Both the position numbers and the translations under genes were made by a program. The notes beneath the pieces are model-generated. The model saw only the letters and a program-made list of their open reading frames with translations, made no database searches and was not told where the DNA came from. Shown here one piece after another: positions 50,312 through 59,670 of a stretch of DNA of 64,000 nucleotides (position 1 is its first letter; each line of letters starts with the position of its first letter). The stretch is taken from the NCBI GenBank assembly GCA_030148915.1, contig JASBSN010000043.1, forward strand, positions 1 through 64,000, written 5' to 3'. This DNA is from Thiogranum sp. GTDB lineage: Bacteria > Pseudomonadota > Gammaproteobacteria > DSM-19610.

Positions 50312-51856
50312 TTACTGAACGAACGCTTCGTGAATGACCATCAGCATGCGCGGATCAACAAAGTCCGTGCCGCCGGTGACATTGTCGCGGCCGAGATAGG
50401 TGGCGATTGGCTGGGCGCAGCCACTATTGTCGGCGCCGGCGGCCTGATCACCGGTGCAGGTGCCGTCCTGGGCATCGGCGTCTTGCGGTGCGATCGAGTA
50501 TTCACCGACGCCGCCGCCCTGGACGAAGCAGCGCGCCGGGGGTACCGATCCGTGCTCCGTGCAGCCCGGGTTATACGCCGATGAGGCGATCAGCAGGGTC
50601 TCGACGTCACAGGCGGTACCCGCCGGGTTGCTGCCGTTTGCCGTCGGGCCACCGATATTGTCGCAGGCCACCGCGGACATACGGTTGGGGCGAATGCCGG
50701 CAATGACGTTCACGCCCGGGTCCAGACCGATGGTGCGCGAGGGGAAATCGTCGCCGAAATCGACCACGTCAACGCGCTGCCGGAACACGCTCGGGTTACA
50801 GCCACCCGGTGTGCCGGGAACTTCGCCGCGCAGACAATCGCGCGAACGCGCACGGTCGGTGACATAAATGGTACCGTCCTCGTCGTAACCCCAGGCGCGC
50901 AGCGAGTCACGGCGCGACGGGTCATCGAGCGGTTTGCCCGGGCGCAGGTCGATCCAGCGGCTGACGTGAGCGCGGTTCTTTTTATCGCCGAGCTCGAAGT
51001 GCTCGTCCAAATCATTAGAACCCACTCCTGCCACGTCGTCTTTAAGACCGCGTTTCCAGTCCACCATGGCGATGGCGGCGCCGTGGAACATGCTCAGCCC
51101 CATGCCTTCGCTGCTGAAGGCGATACCGGCGATACAGGTCCAACGGGGATCCTTGTTTTTTGGTTGACTGTATTCGTCGATCACCTGCATGGTTTCCTGG
51201 TCGATGACCAGCACCCGGCTGTTGGCATTGCGCTCGGCGGTCGTGTTGACGGGCGGGAAGTACTGATTGGCCTCCAGTCCGCCTTCAGGCGCCACATCGG
51301 AGTTGGAGGCGTTAAAGAAGTTCGCATCGCAGATGGCCTGCACCAGGTTACCGTTGGGCATCATCTGTGTTCCCAGCGGCCGCGGTACGGTGCCGCGCCC
51401 GGCGGGGCCGGTGGGATTACCGAGCAGCGGGCGGTAGGAGACGGTACGGATCGGCGTGCCGTCACGATGAAATTCGGTCAGCGCCTGCTGGCCGGCACTG
51501 GTGATGAAGGCGTGTCCGTTCAGACCGCCCGAGAGTACGCCGGTCGGTTTGAACGGACCCGGGCATTCCAGATTGCCGCTGCCATTTTCGCACACCGGGC
51601 CGTTGGGGTCCGCGGAGCCGCCAAAGGGATTACTTACCGTAATGCCGCGCGCGCCTGTGACGATACTGACTTCCAGCACCTGGCCGGGACCCTGCACGCC
51701 AAACGGAGCGTTCATGGCGTCCGCCATCATGAAATTGGCTTCCAGACAGGCCGGTTGGCCGACCTCATCCAGACCGTGAGCGGTGACGCCGCCGGCAACC
51801 ATGGCGAGACCCAGGCCGTAGGCCAGGCTCGTAAGTGGTTTTATTGTTGATTTCAT
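50312..51856 (-). CDS. Hypothetical secreted Cys-rich beta-propeller-like protein
   Basis: Signal peptide MKSTIKPLTSLAYGLGLAMVAGGVTAHG; repeats of GN.V..., VLVIDQETMQVIDEY; multiple Cys; no family recognised. Confidence 0.7.
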   Translation of the reverse strand: MKSTIKPLTSLAYGLGLAMVAGGVTAHGLDEVGQPACLEANFMMADAMNAPFGVQGPGQVLEVSIVTGARGITVSNPFGGSADPNGPVCENGSGNLECPGPFKPTGVLSGGLNGHAFITSAGQQALTEFHRDGTPIRTVSYRPLLGNPTGPAGRGTVPRPLGTQMMPNGNLVQAICDANFFNASNSDVAPEGGLEANQYFPPVNTTAERNANSRVLVIDQETMQVIDEYSQPKNKDPRWTCIAGIAFSSEGMGLSMFHGAAIAMVDWKRGLKDDVAGVGSNDLDEHFELGDKKNRAHVSRWIDLRPGKPLDDPSRRDSLRAWGYDEDGTIYVTDRARSRDCLRGEVPGTPGGCNPSVFRQRVDVVDFGDDFPSRTIGLDPGVNVIAGIRPNRMSAVACDNIGGPTANGSNPAGTACDVETLLIASSAYNPGCTEHGSVPPARCFVQGGGVGEYSIAPQDADAQDGTCTGDQAAGADNSGCAQPIATYLGRDNVTGGTDFVDPRMLMVIHEAFVQ

Positions 51857-52077
51857 CAGTGTTGAGCTCCTCACAATATTTAGTATTGGTAGAATGAGTG
51901 TTATGTAGCGAAGGCATGCGGCGCGCCTGAGCGGCCGCTGCTAAAGGTAGGGAGGCGCGAGCGGTGTAATTTATTCGAATTTACTTAGCATCTTAAGGCA
52001 CATAAAGACTGAATCTATGCCGCCGCCAGAGCGGCCCAATTTGAATAATGCCCGGACTGGCGCGTCTGAAGAAGAAT

Positions 52078-52629
52078 ATGAGTCTCTTAAATCAGATTTT
52101 CTCCCGCCGCGACCAGCGCAGGACAATCGCCGCTGACCGCGACCGCCTCTACCGCGTGGCGTTGTCCTGGTGCGGGGACCCCATGGTGGCCGACGACCTG
52201 GTTCAGGAGGCTCTGCTTATCGCCCTGCACAGCATCGATCAACTGCGGGACAGCCGCTGTCTGAGTGCCTGGATGTACCGAATTCTCAGCAACTGCTGGC
52301 ACCAGCACCTGCGCCAGCTGCGCCCGATGACTGACATCGATGACGCCAGCATCGTCAGCGACACAGACGCGGAATCCTGCTGTTGCGAACAACAAACCGT
52401 GGCCCGGGTCCGGGCCGCTATCTTGAAATTACCGCCCGGACAGCGCCAGACCTTGACGCTGGTCGATCTGGGCGGATTCTCTTATGCCGAAGTTGCCGAG
52501 GCATTGAATATTCCTATTGGTACGGTGATGAGTCGCCTGCATACGGCGCGCCGTTCGTTGCGGAGACTTTTGCTGGGTATCTGCGACTCGACGCCCGTGC
52601 CGGTGGCCCGGATAGGCGACCTGAAGTAA
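52078..52629 (+). CDS. ECF sigma-70 family factor (paralogue of 8886-9440)
   Basis: DRLYRVALSWCGDPMVADDLVQEALLIALHSIDQLRD and LPPGQRQTLTLVDLGGFSYAEVAEALNIPIGTVMSRLHTARR; near-identical motifs to the 8.9-kb ECF. Confidence 0.9.
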   Translation: MSLLNQIFSRRDQRRTIAADRDRLYRVALSWCGDPMVADDLVQEALLIALHSIDQLRDSRCLSAWMYRILSNCWHQHLRQLRPMTDIDDASIVSDTDAESCCCEQQTVARVRAAILKLPPGQRQTLTLVDLGGFSYAEVAEALNIPIGTVMSRLHTARRSLRRLLLGICDSTPVPVARIGDLK

Positions 52630-52916
52630 GGTATTCCGGCCTGCCCAGCGCCTTCTATCTGTGACTTAACGCACAGAAGACTCCGTATCACCGGACAAAT
52701 AACTCCGAAAGCTAAAAATATCGAATAAATCCGGCGTCTGAATACTCTCTCATCGGCGGGTTCGGATGGGACGGTTTGCGGCGGCCTGGATTAAATCCGC
52801 CGCTTTATCCGTCTTTCAGTGTGGGAGCTATTTTTCTCTAAATAATAAGTTCTGCAGAAAATAATAAACCTGCGACCGTACCGGTACGGAAAAAAATAAT
52901 GTTTAGGAGAGGAGCG

Positions 52917-53618
52917 ATGTTGAATGAGGTTCGACATACGGCAGGCGTAATAAACCATCAACAGACCTGGCTGAAGCAAATTCCCGGTCTACAGCATATT
53001 ACCGAGGATGTCTGGAAGGAGGCGTTGACCAAATCCGAAATTATTTCATTTCCCGCCGGCGCCAAATTGGTGCAGTGCGGCGACGCTGCAACCCATTTTG
53101 TGATTGTTCTGAAAGGCGTTGTCCGGGTGTTTCAGATCGCGGAAAGCGGCCGGGAGATTTGTCTTTATCGGGTGCGCAGGGGGCAGGTCTGCGTGCTGAC
53201 CTTGACCAAGCTGCTCACTACCCGGGATATTTTCGCCCAAGCGGTGGCTGACGAAGATGTGCGCATTCTGGCCATGCCTATTGACTATTTTCGGCGCCTA
53301 ATGGCCGAGTCCGAAGATTTCAGGCAGCATGTCATGTGCTCCATGGCCGATAGTTTTACCGAAGTGGTTCAACTGGTGGCCAATGTCAGTTTTCAGCGTC
53401 TGGAATTAAGGCTGGCGTGTTTGCTCGGAAAACTGGCTCAAGCGGAAACCTCCTGCACACTCAAAGTCACCCATCAGGAAGTCGCCAATGAATTGGGGAC
53501 TACGCGTGAAGTGGTCAGCAGGATATTGAAAGATTTCGAGAACATCGGTTGTATTAAGCTGCGCCGCGGCAGCATTGAAGTGCTGTCGGGCGAAACGCTG
53601 CAGGGGATCTCCGGTTAA
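52917..53618 (+). CDS. Crp/Fnr family transcriptional regulator
   Basis: Cyclic-nucleotide-like domain and C-terminal HTH TLKVTHQEVANELGTTREVVSRILKDFENIGCIKLRRGSIEVL. Confidence 0.92.
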   Translation: MLNEVRHTAGVINHQQTWLKQIPGLQHITEDVWKEALTKSEIISFPAGAKLVQCGDAATHFVIVLKGVVRVFQIAESGREICLYRVRRGQVCVLTLTKLLTTRDIFAQAVADEDVRILAMPIDYFRRLMAESEDFRQHVMCSMADSFTEVVQLVANVSFQRLELRLACLLGKLAQAETSCTLKVTHQEVANELGTTREVVSRILKDFENIGCIKLRRGSIEVLSGETLQGISG

Positions 53619-53679
53619 CCGAGCGGCACTGTCAAGCGAGTCGAAACACCACATACCGTGTTCGAGGCGGGCGCGTTCG

Positions 53680-54234
53680 ATGAGGGCGCCTCGCGTGTTG
53701 GCCCTGCTGCTGGCCGCGACGGTGCTCGCCTGTAGCGACCGGGCGCAGTATGACAACCACAGCGCAGCCTGTGATGCCGCACAACGACAGGGTCTTCTGG
53801 CGCTGGCCGTCAAGGCCTGTGGGCAGGCGGTGGTTGCGGCTGAGTCGGCTGGCTTGCCTGCGGCGACCAAATCCCAGGCGTTATACAGGCTTGGGCGGCT
53901 TAAACGACAGCAGGGAAAGTTTGTCCAAGCCGAGGCCCTGCTCAGCCGATCGCTTGGCGAAGAGGCGACGTTGGATACTGCGCAAATCGGTGATCGTCTG
54001 ATTGAATTGAGTTTAAGCCTCGCCGGCCAGGGGCGCTGGTCCGAGGGCGCGCTGATACTGCAGCGCTTGATAACCTTACTTGATAATCTCCCGGAAACAC
54101 CCCGCGCTGACACCGTCAATATTATTCACCGCTACCGTATACAGCTGAATAAAACCGGGCGCAGTGAGCTCGCGAGTCGCCTCGAAGCGGCGGCCGCAAA
54201 GCTAAAACAACCGCTGCCTGCAGATCGCAGCTGA
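53680..54234 (+). CDS. TPR-like lipoprotein, hypothetical
   Basis: Lipobox TVLAC; ALYRLGRLKRQQGKFVQAEALLSRSLGEE TPR-like helices. Confidence 0.7.
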   Translation: MRAPRVLALLLAATVLACSDRAQYDNHSAACDAAQRQGLLALAVKACGQAVVAAESAGLPAATKSQALYRLGRLKRQQGKFVQAEALLSRSLGEEATLDTAQIGDRLIELSLSLAGQGRWSEGALILQRLITLLDNLPETPRADTVNIIHRYRIQLNKTGRSELASRLEAAAAKLKQPLPADRS

Positions 54235-54283
54235 TGGGCGTTCGTCGGCGTTTGCGGTTTTATTCGCGCCCGGTACAACGCCC

Positions 54284-54310
54284 AAAAAAAACCGGCCTCT
54301 GAAAGGCCGG
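54284..54310 (-). terminator. Rho-independent terminator for the di-heme oxidoreductase gene
   Basis: Minus strand: ccggcctttcagaggccgg followed by a run of T (plus strand aaaaaaaaccggcctctgaaaggccgg). Confidence 0.85.
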
Positions 54311-54357
54311 CTAAATTAGGGCAGGTCGCCCTGAAACGGGCTTAACGCTGTTTGTGT

Positions 54358-55800
54358 TCAGTCCTCGTCATCCGGCGCCACCACCTGCAAGGTCTTAAGA
54401 AACTTCACCACAGCGATCTGATCTTGCGCGGCGCTGGCCAGAAACAGATCGCGGGCGCTGCGCGCTTCCCCGCCGTGGGCGAGTATCGCTTCGGCAATGG
54501 TGGTCAGATCCCCGCGGTGTCCATAGGGTGCCGAGTTACCCACGTCCCATAGTTTGCGCGTCAGGAAGAACTCGGTGCCGGGTTTACCGTCCTGGTCAGG
54601 ACGACCTTGCGCCAGGTGCTCATTGCAGAAGTGGCGCACCGGATCCGGGTCCGTAACCTCGTCGCACAGGTTATGGCGCTTGAGATCGGTGTAGGCGCGC
54701 ACGATCGCACCACCCTTTTTGCCTTTCTCCAACAACGGACCCTCGCCCTGTTTAGTCATGTCGAAGCGGTATTCGGGACAGACCGTGATATCGCTGCAAG
54801 TGCCCGGTGGATTAAAGGGGTTGGGTTCGACAAAGAAGCGGCTTTGCAGCTCTAACTTAGGTACATGGCAGGAGGTACAGCCGACGTCATCGAATACCTC
54901 TTCACCGCGCTGAACGCGTTCGCGCTCCTCTTGGCTTTTCGGCATAGCCCGCCCGGGTACCCCGAGCTGCGCTTGCCAGAGCGTATTGGCGGTGATGTCG
55001 CCGACGGTCAGTTCGCGCGCTACGCCGTCTTCGTCGAAATCCGGATCAAAGCCTTTTGCCGGGTTCATATCGAAGCGCTCTTCGGCCTGCATGCCGTGGT
55101 GGTGGTTCATCGCATTGGCGGTGAACTCGCGCAGAGAAATAACCACTCCGGCCTGGTGAAAGGGCTTGACGACCAGATCAGTATCGACGCCTCTACTCGC
55201 TGTGACGACCCCCCCGAGCTTGGTGATTTCAAAATTTATGCCCTTGGTGGTCAGCGTGTGCGCGCCGTCGGGTAAAGCGCCCGCCTGAGTCTGGAGGTCG
55301 ACGGTCATTTCACGCGACAGCATTTCAATCGCGCCCGACCCGTTCATGCCTAGGGTATTGCGCTCGTTGCTGAACTCAGGGGCCACCGAAAAATTAACCG
55401 GATCGGCCGCCTGTGCGAGCACGAAAACGCTGGTGACAATATCACCGGCGCCGCCGGCGCGCGGTTGCGCATGGCACCCGGCGCAGGAATTGGACTCCGG
55501 CGCCGAGGTGCGGATAAAGGCCGGTTCATCGGCTACCCGTTTATCTCCGGTACCGGTGGCGGAAGGGCGCCCCTGCCCGTCGCAGGTATTGAATCGTGCG
55601 ACGAACAACGCTTCGCCGGCATCGGTGATCTGCTTAAAACTCAACGCACCGCTGTTGATGTCGGTTTGATGGACGTGCCCGGACAACACCGGCGCGTCCG
55701 GAAAACCGGCCGCGCAAGTATGAATTTCGTGCGCCGTTGCCGCTATCGGCATCAGTGCCAACGCCAATACCACAGGAATGCTTGGATGAGTAGCTGTCAT
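54358..55800 (-). CDS. Di-heme oxidoreductase (DHOR/DUF1111 family, putative peroxidase-like c-type cytochrome)
   Basis: Two CxxCH motifs (CAGCH, CTSCH), KLWDVGNSAPYGHRGDLTTIAEAILAHGGEARSARD; signal peptide. Confidence 0.88.
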   Translation of the reverse strand: MTATHPSIPVVLALALMPIAATAHEIHTCAAGFPDAPVLSGHVHQTDINSGALSFKQITDAGEALFVARFNTCDGQGRPSATGTGDKRVADEPAFIRTSAPESNSCAGCHAQPRAGGAGDIVTSVFVLAQAADPVNFSVAPEFSNERNTLGMNGSGAIEMLSREMTVDLQTQAGALPDGAHTLTTKGINFEITKLGGVVTASRGVDTDLVVKPFHQAGVVISLREFTANAMNHHHGMQAEERFDMNPAKGFDPDFDEDGVARELTVGDITANTLWQAQLGVPGRAMPKSQEERERVQRGEEVFDDVGCTSCHVPKLELQSRFFVEPNPFNPPGTCSDITVCPEYRFDMTKQGEGPLLEKGKKGGAIVRAYTDLKRHNLCDEVTDPDPVRHFCNEHLAQGRPDQDGKPGTEFFLTRKLWDVGNSAPYGHRGDLTTIAEAILAHGGEARSARDLFLASAAQDQIAVVKFLKTLQVVAPDDED

Positions 55801-56305
55801 GTTTTTCTCCGCTCAGTGGAAGTCCCTTAACTGGAACTTGTTTCAGTGGTAAAAAATTCCGCTATTTTTTGGCAGACCGGAGCAGTCATGCCAATGGCGG
55901 GTTCCGCTTGTAGTTCGTATGGCGCGCAAGTTGGGTTTCGGGCGCATGGTTAGAATGACTCTTAGAGCAAATCTAAATTAAGCCTGGCAGACGTGTCTGT
56001 AATATTTGATACGCTTGCAAAGATTTATTCGGGATGACCTTCAAAAGCTCTGTCGCGCATGTAACACGGGCTTTGCACGGCGGACTACGGTGGATCGTTG
56101 GTAAACACCGCTGTTAAAACCATTGTGATAGTTGGTACACAAAAGAGTTTGTCTATAGCGCCAAGCAGCCGCGCACTGGTCACCAGTGGATAAGCGATTC
56201 ATGTCGATCTATCCCCATTGATTGCTGCGGGGGGCTGCAGATCAGGCGGTGGAGAGCCCGGTGCGGAAAAATGAATAATCCCGCCGGTATTGCTATCTAC
56301 ATAGG

Positions 56306-56344
56306 GTCGCCCCGTGGACGGAATCCTTCCGTCGCCGGGGCGAC
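56306..56344 (+). promoter_or_regulatory. Structured 5' leader stem-loop upstream of 56401 gene
   Basis: gtcgccccg-tg-gacggaa-tcc-ttccgtc-gc-cggggcgac: 9-bp stem, 2x2 internal loop, 7-bp stem, 3-nt loop. Confidence 0.75.
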
Positions 56345-56349
56345 GACGA

Positions 56350-56367
56350 GGCCGGTTTTTGCCGGCC
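56350..56367 (+). promoter_or_regulatory. Second leader hairpin upstream of 56401 gene
   Basis: ggccgg-tttttg-ccggcc. Confidence 0.7.
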
Positions 56368-56400
56368 TGATTTTACGTTCAGACTTGGAGGAGTAATCTA

Positions 56401-57663
56401 GTGAATGCAAAAGGAAAGCAGCAAGTGAGACCGGTGTTGACCGCGGCCGCCCTAGCCGGCGCCCTGGCCGCGGGCCTGAGCCTCGGTGTACTCGCCGACG
56501 GCAAAGAAAAGTCGGATGATCATGGCAGGTTCGACAATATCATTACCGCTGTTGTCGCGCCGCCCGTGGTCAGCAACGGTCAGATAGCCGGCGAGCCGAC
56601 CGAGCTTATCGCGGTCCTCAATGCCCCAGGTGCGCCTGACAATCTCGCCGCCGACCCCAACAACTTCGGTCATCAGATCCCGGCTGGCGGGCGTATGGAA
56701 GTGGAGGTCGGCGGGAGTATTGAACGTAACGGGGTCGATAACGATAAAGCCTTCGTGCCGGTTACCAGCAACGCATTTTTTGTTCTGGTCACCGGGTTGC
56801 CACAGATGCCGATTACCGCGGCGGCGGGTGATGGGGTGCAACACGGTAACTACCGCATTGTCGATGATGGCAACAAAATGATCACCGTAATCCCCAACGG
56901 TGGGAGCGGCGCCAATGGTCTGGAGCAGGCTCGGGCAAACCAGATTGGGTTCAAAGTCGTGCATATCCGTCCGCGACCCAATACCAACGCCGGGCCCGCG
57001 CCTTTTACCAACGGGCCGGAGGGCAGCAAGGGGACCTTGAAGATCCGTATTTTTGACGCCGCGGGAAAACTGATGGAAAAGGGTAAGGGAAAAATATACT
57101 TTCCCGCCGCGGTGGGAAGAGTGGTTGGCGCCACCAACGCCGGCCTGGCTACCGGTGCGCAAGGCAGCCCGGCGACGGTGACCGCTGAGCTTGTCGAATC
57201 AGTAACCTTTCAGCACATCGCGCCTGAGACGGTCCTGTCAAATACCGTGCGTAGCGGCTCTTTTTCTGCCGGCGCGCCTTACGCCCCGCGTTTTTTGCTG
57301 TTTGAAGAAAGAGCGGGTCAACCCGATTCGTTTATCCCCTTTAAAGGCATTGCCGCGGTGGGTTATGTCGTTGATGCGGAAAAACCCTGGAAAGCCGATC
57401 TGGTGGTGGACTCAAACGGCAATGGTGTAGCCGATGAGGACGACGAAGAAATCGGTGACATCGAGATACAGGGTCCGTCCAAGCAATCGCGCGGTACACT
57501 GATGGCGAATTCTTCACTCACCAGTTCCGGCGACGGCGTGAGCGGACCGAATGGCAGCATCTTGAATGTACCTGTGCAGGTTGGTGGGCAAAGCGGCGTT
57601 TATACCGTGGCGGTTTCCTTGGAGGACGGTAATCGCGCAACTACTATATTAGTAGTAGAATAA
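56401..57663 (+). CDS. Hypothetical secreted protein of unknown family
   Basis: GTG start after GGAGGA; signal peptide VLTAAALAGALAAGLSLGVLADG; beta-rich, C-terminal Ig-like feel (VPVQVGGQSGVYTVAVSLEDGNRATTILVVE). Confidence 0.75.
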   Translation: MNAKGKQQVRPVLTAAALAGALAAGLSLGVLADGKEKSDDHGRFDNIITAVVAPPVVSNGQIAGEPTELIAVLNAPGAPDNLAADPNNFGHQIPAGGRMEVEVGGSIERNGVDNDKAFVPVTSNAFFVLVTGLPQMPITAAAGDGVQHGNYRIVDDGNKMITVIPNGGSGANGLEQARANQIGFKVVHIRPRPNTNAGPAPFTNGPEGSKGTLKIRIFDAAGKLMEKGKGKIYFPAAVGRVVGATNAGLATGAQGSPATVTAELVESVTFQHIAPETVLSNTVRSGSFSAGAPYAPRFLLFEERAGQPDSFIPFKGIAAVGYVVDAEKPWKADLVVDSNGNGVADEDDEEIGDIEIQGPSKQSRGTLMANSSLTSSGDGVSGPNGSILNVPVQVGGQSGVYTVAVSLEDGNRATTILVVE

Positions 57664-57682
57664 GCAAAGCACGTTATGACCT

Positions 57683-57711
57683 GGGCCCGCTTTTAAAGCG
57701 GGCCTTTTTTT
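57683..57711 (+). terminator. Rho-independent terminator
   Basis: ggcccgctttt-aaagcgggccttttttt immediately after the 56401-57663 stop. Confidence 0.95.
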
Positions 57712-57928
57712 GTATCTACTATCACAATCGTTTTATAAGACTGGATTATTTTCGTCTCGGGTAACCTGGGTTACATACCTGTTCGCCAATCTGTTTCATT
57801 ATGCGCGGCAACAAAAGCGACAAATCGGCAGCGCCGACATTTGTCCAGGAGGTTGGAGTGGCAGGTTCGGGTGTGAGCGTTACCCAGGCTCACCAGAAAA
57901 ACACAATTACCTAGGAGCTGGAGGGAAA

Positions 57929-59614
57929 ATGGCTAAAAGAAGAGACGTGCTCAAAGCAGGGGCGATGGCGGTGGCCAGCACACCTGCAATTTTTGGCGGA
58001 GTTGCATTGCCGCGCGCGGCGCAGGCGCAACTGTGTCGCCCGGAAGGCATTCGCAGTCCGCTGACAGAACCGGACAGTCCTCCGGTGACGCCCTACACCA
58101 CACCGGTGTACATTCCTCCGGCGATGACACCGGTCGATCCGGCGACGCTCGCGCCTCCTCCGGACCCCAACCGTCATCAGCGCTTCGACGAGTTCACGCC
58201 CGCCAAGCACTACGTGCAGCATATGACCGAGGGTCTGTGGAATTATCACCCGCAACTCTCGGCGCTGAACCCACTTGGCTTCGGCTCGCTGGCCTGGTTG
58301 TTCAACGGTGCCACACCGGGTGAGCAACTGGTGGCGCGCTATGGCGAGCCCGTGTTCGTGCGTCGTTATAACGATTTGCCGATGACCGAAAATGCGCTGA
58401 TTCCCTTCGGACTGCCTTACACCACGATTCATCTGCACAATGCACACACAGCCTCGGAGAGCGACGGCTATCCCGAAGACTTCGTCGGCCCGGGCGAGTT
58501 CTGGGATCACCACTACGGTATGCTCTACGCGCGCAACGATCCGCGCGAGGCGCTGGGCAGCCTCTGGTATCACGATCACATGCTGGATTTCACCGCGACC
58601 AACGTCTACGCGGGCCTCTCGGCGATGTCGACGTTCTACGACGAGCTGGACTCCGGTGACGAGAATGATCCCAACCCGAACGCCTTGCGTTTGCCCGGCA
58701 CCTACGGCAAGTACGACCTTTCGTTCATTCTGCACGATGTGCGTTTCGACCAATTCGGTAACCCGTCCTACAATGTGTTTGATACCGACGGTCATCTCGG
58801 CGATCTGATTACGGTAAACCGAAAAGTATCTCCTTACCTGGATGTGGAGCCGCGTAAATACCGCTTACGTTTTTACGACGGCGGGCCATCGCGCTTCTAC
58901 GAACTGGGGTTGAGCGATAACGCCGAGATGTTCGTCATCGCCAACGATGGCAATCTGCTCGAGGAGCCGGTCAGCGTAACCAGTATTGTTCTCGGACCGG
59001 CCAACCGGCACGACGTGATTATCGACTTTTCGCGTTATCGCCCCGGGGAGAGCGTCAACCTGGTCAACCTGATGGAGCAGATCAACGGCCAGGGCCCGAC
59101 CGGGCGCCGTCTGGAGGGCCCGGATCGTATGCCGGTGATGCAGTTCCGCATCAAAAATCTGCAAGGCCCGGATAACAGCCGCATTCCCGACTTTATGCGT
59201 GAGTTGCCGCCCGTTAATCTCGATGAAGTGGTCGCAGAGCGCGAATGGATATTTGACCACGACATGGGGTTGTGGACCGTCAATCATGAATTCATGGATC
59301 CGACCAAGATTTCCGCCGCACCCAAGCAGGGCACCGCGGAAATCTGGACATTCCGCAACGCCGGCAGCTCCTGGGCTCATCCGGTACACGTTCACTTCGA
59401 GGAATTCCAGGTACTGGAATGGAACGGCCGACCGCCGACCGGGGTACTTCGCTCGCGCAAGGACGTCGCCACGTTGGGGCCGAACGATTCAGCACGTGTG
59501 TTTTACCGCTTTGACGACTTTCTGGGTCGTTACGTCATTCACTGCCATAACAACGTCCACGAAGACAACGCCATGATGGCGCGTTGGGACATTATACCCA
59601 ACGGTGGTAGCTGA
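57929..59614 (+). CDS. Tat-exported multicopper oxidase
   Basis: Twin-Arg MAKRRDVLKAGAMAVASTPAIFGG; Cu motifs HLHNAH, WYHDHM, HPVHVH, HCHNNVHEDNAMM; RBS GGAGCTGGAGG. Confidence 0.93.
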   Translation: MAKRRDVLKAGAMAVASTPAIFGGVALPRAAQAQLCRPEGIRSPLTEPDSPPVTPYTTPVYIPPAMTPVDPATLAPPPDPNRHQRFDEFTPAKHYVQHMTEGLWNYHPQLSALNPLGFGSLAWLFNGATPGEQLVARYGEPVFVRRYNDLPMTENALIPFGLPYTTIHLHNAHTASESDGYPEDFVGPGEFWDHHYGMLYARNDPREALGSLWYHDHMLDFTATNVYAGLSAMSTFYDELDSGDENDPNPNALRLPGTYGKYDLSFILHDVRFDQFGNPSYNVFDTDGHLGDLITVNRKVSPYLDVEPRKYRLRFYDGGPSRFYELGLSDNAEMFVIANDGNLLEEPVSVTSIVLGPANRHDVIIDFSRYRPGESVNLVNLMEQINGQGPTGRRLEGPDRMPVMQFRIKNLQGPDNSRIPDFMRELPPVNLDEVVAEREWIFDHDMGLWTVNHEFMDPTKISAAPKQGTAEIWTFRNAGSSWAHPVHVHFEEFQVLEWNGRPPTGVLRSRKDVATLGPNDSARVFYRFDDFLGRYVIHCHNNVHEDNAMMARWDIIPNGGS

Positions 59615-59670
59615 AGCGGCGCGGCAGAGAACCCTGAGTCGGTGCACATGATCGGAATTCCAAGGAGTCT

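Noticed and set aside
55960-56040. Possible Fnr box near ttgatacgcttgcaa upstream of the di-heme gene
   Set aside because: Only one half-site (TTGAT) fits; the second half does not match ATCAA, so not called.
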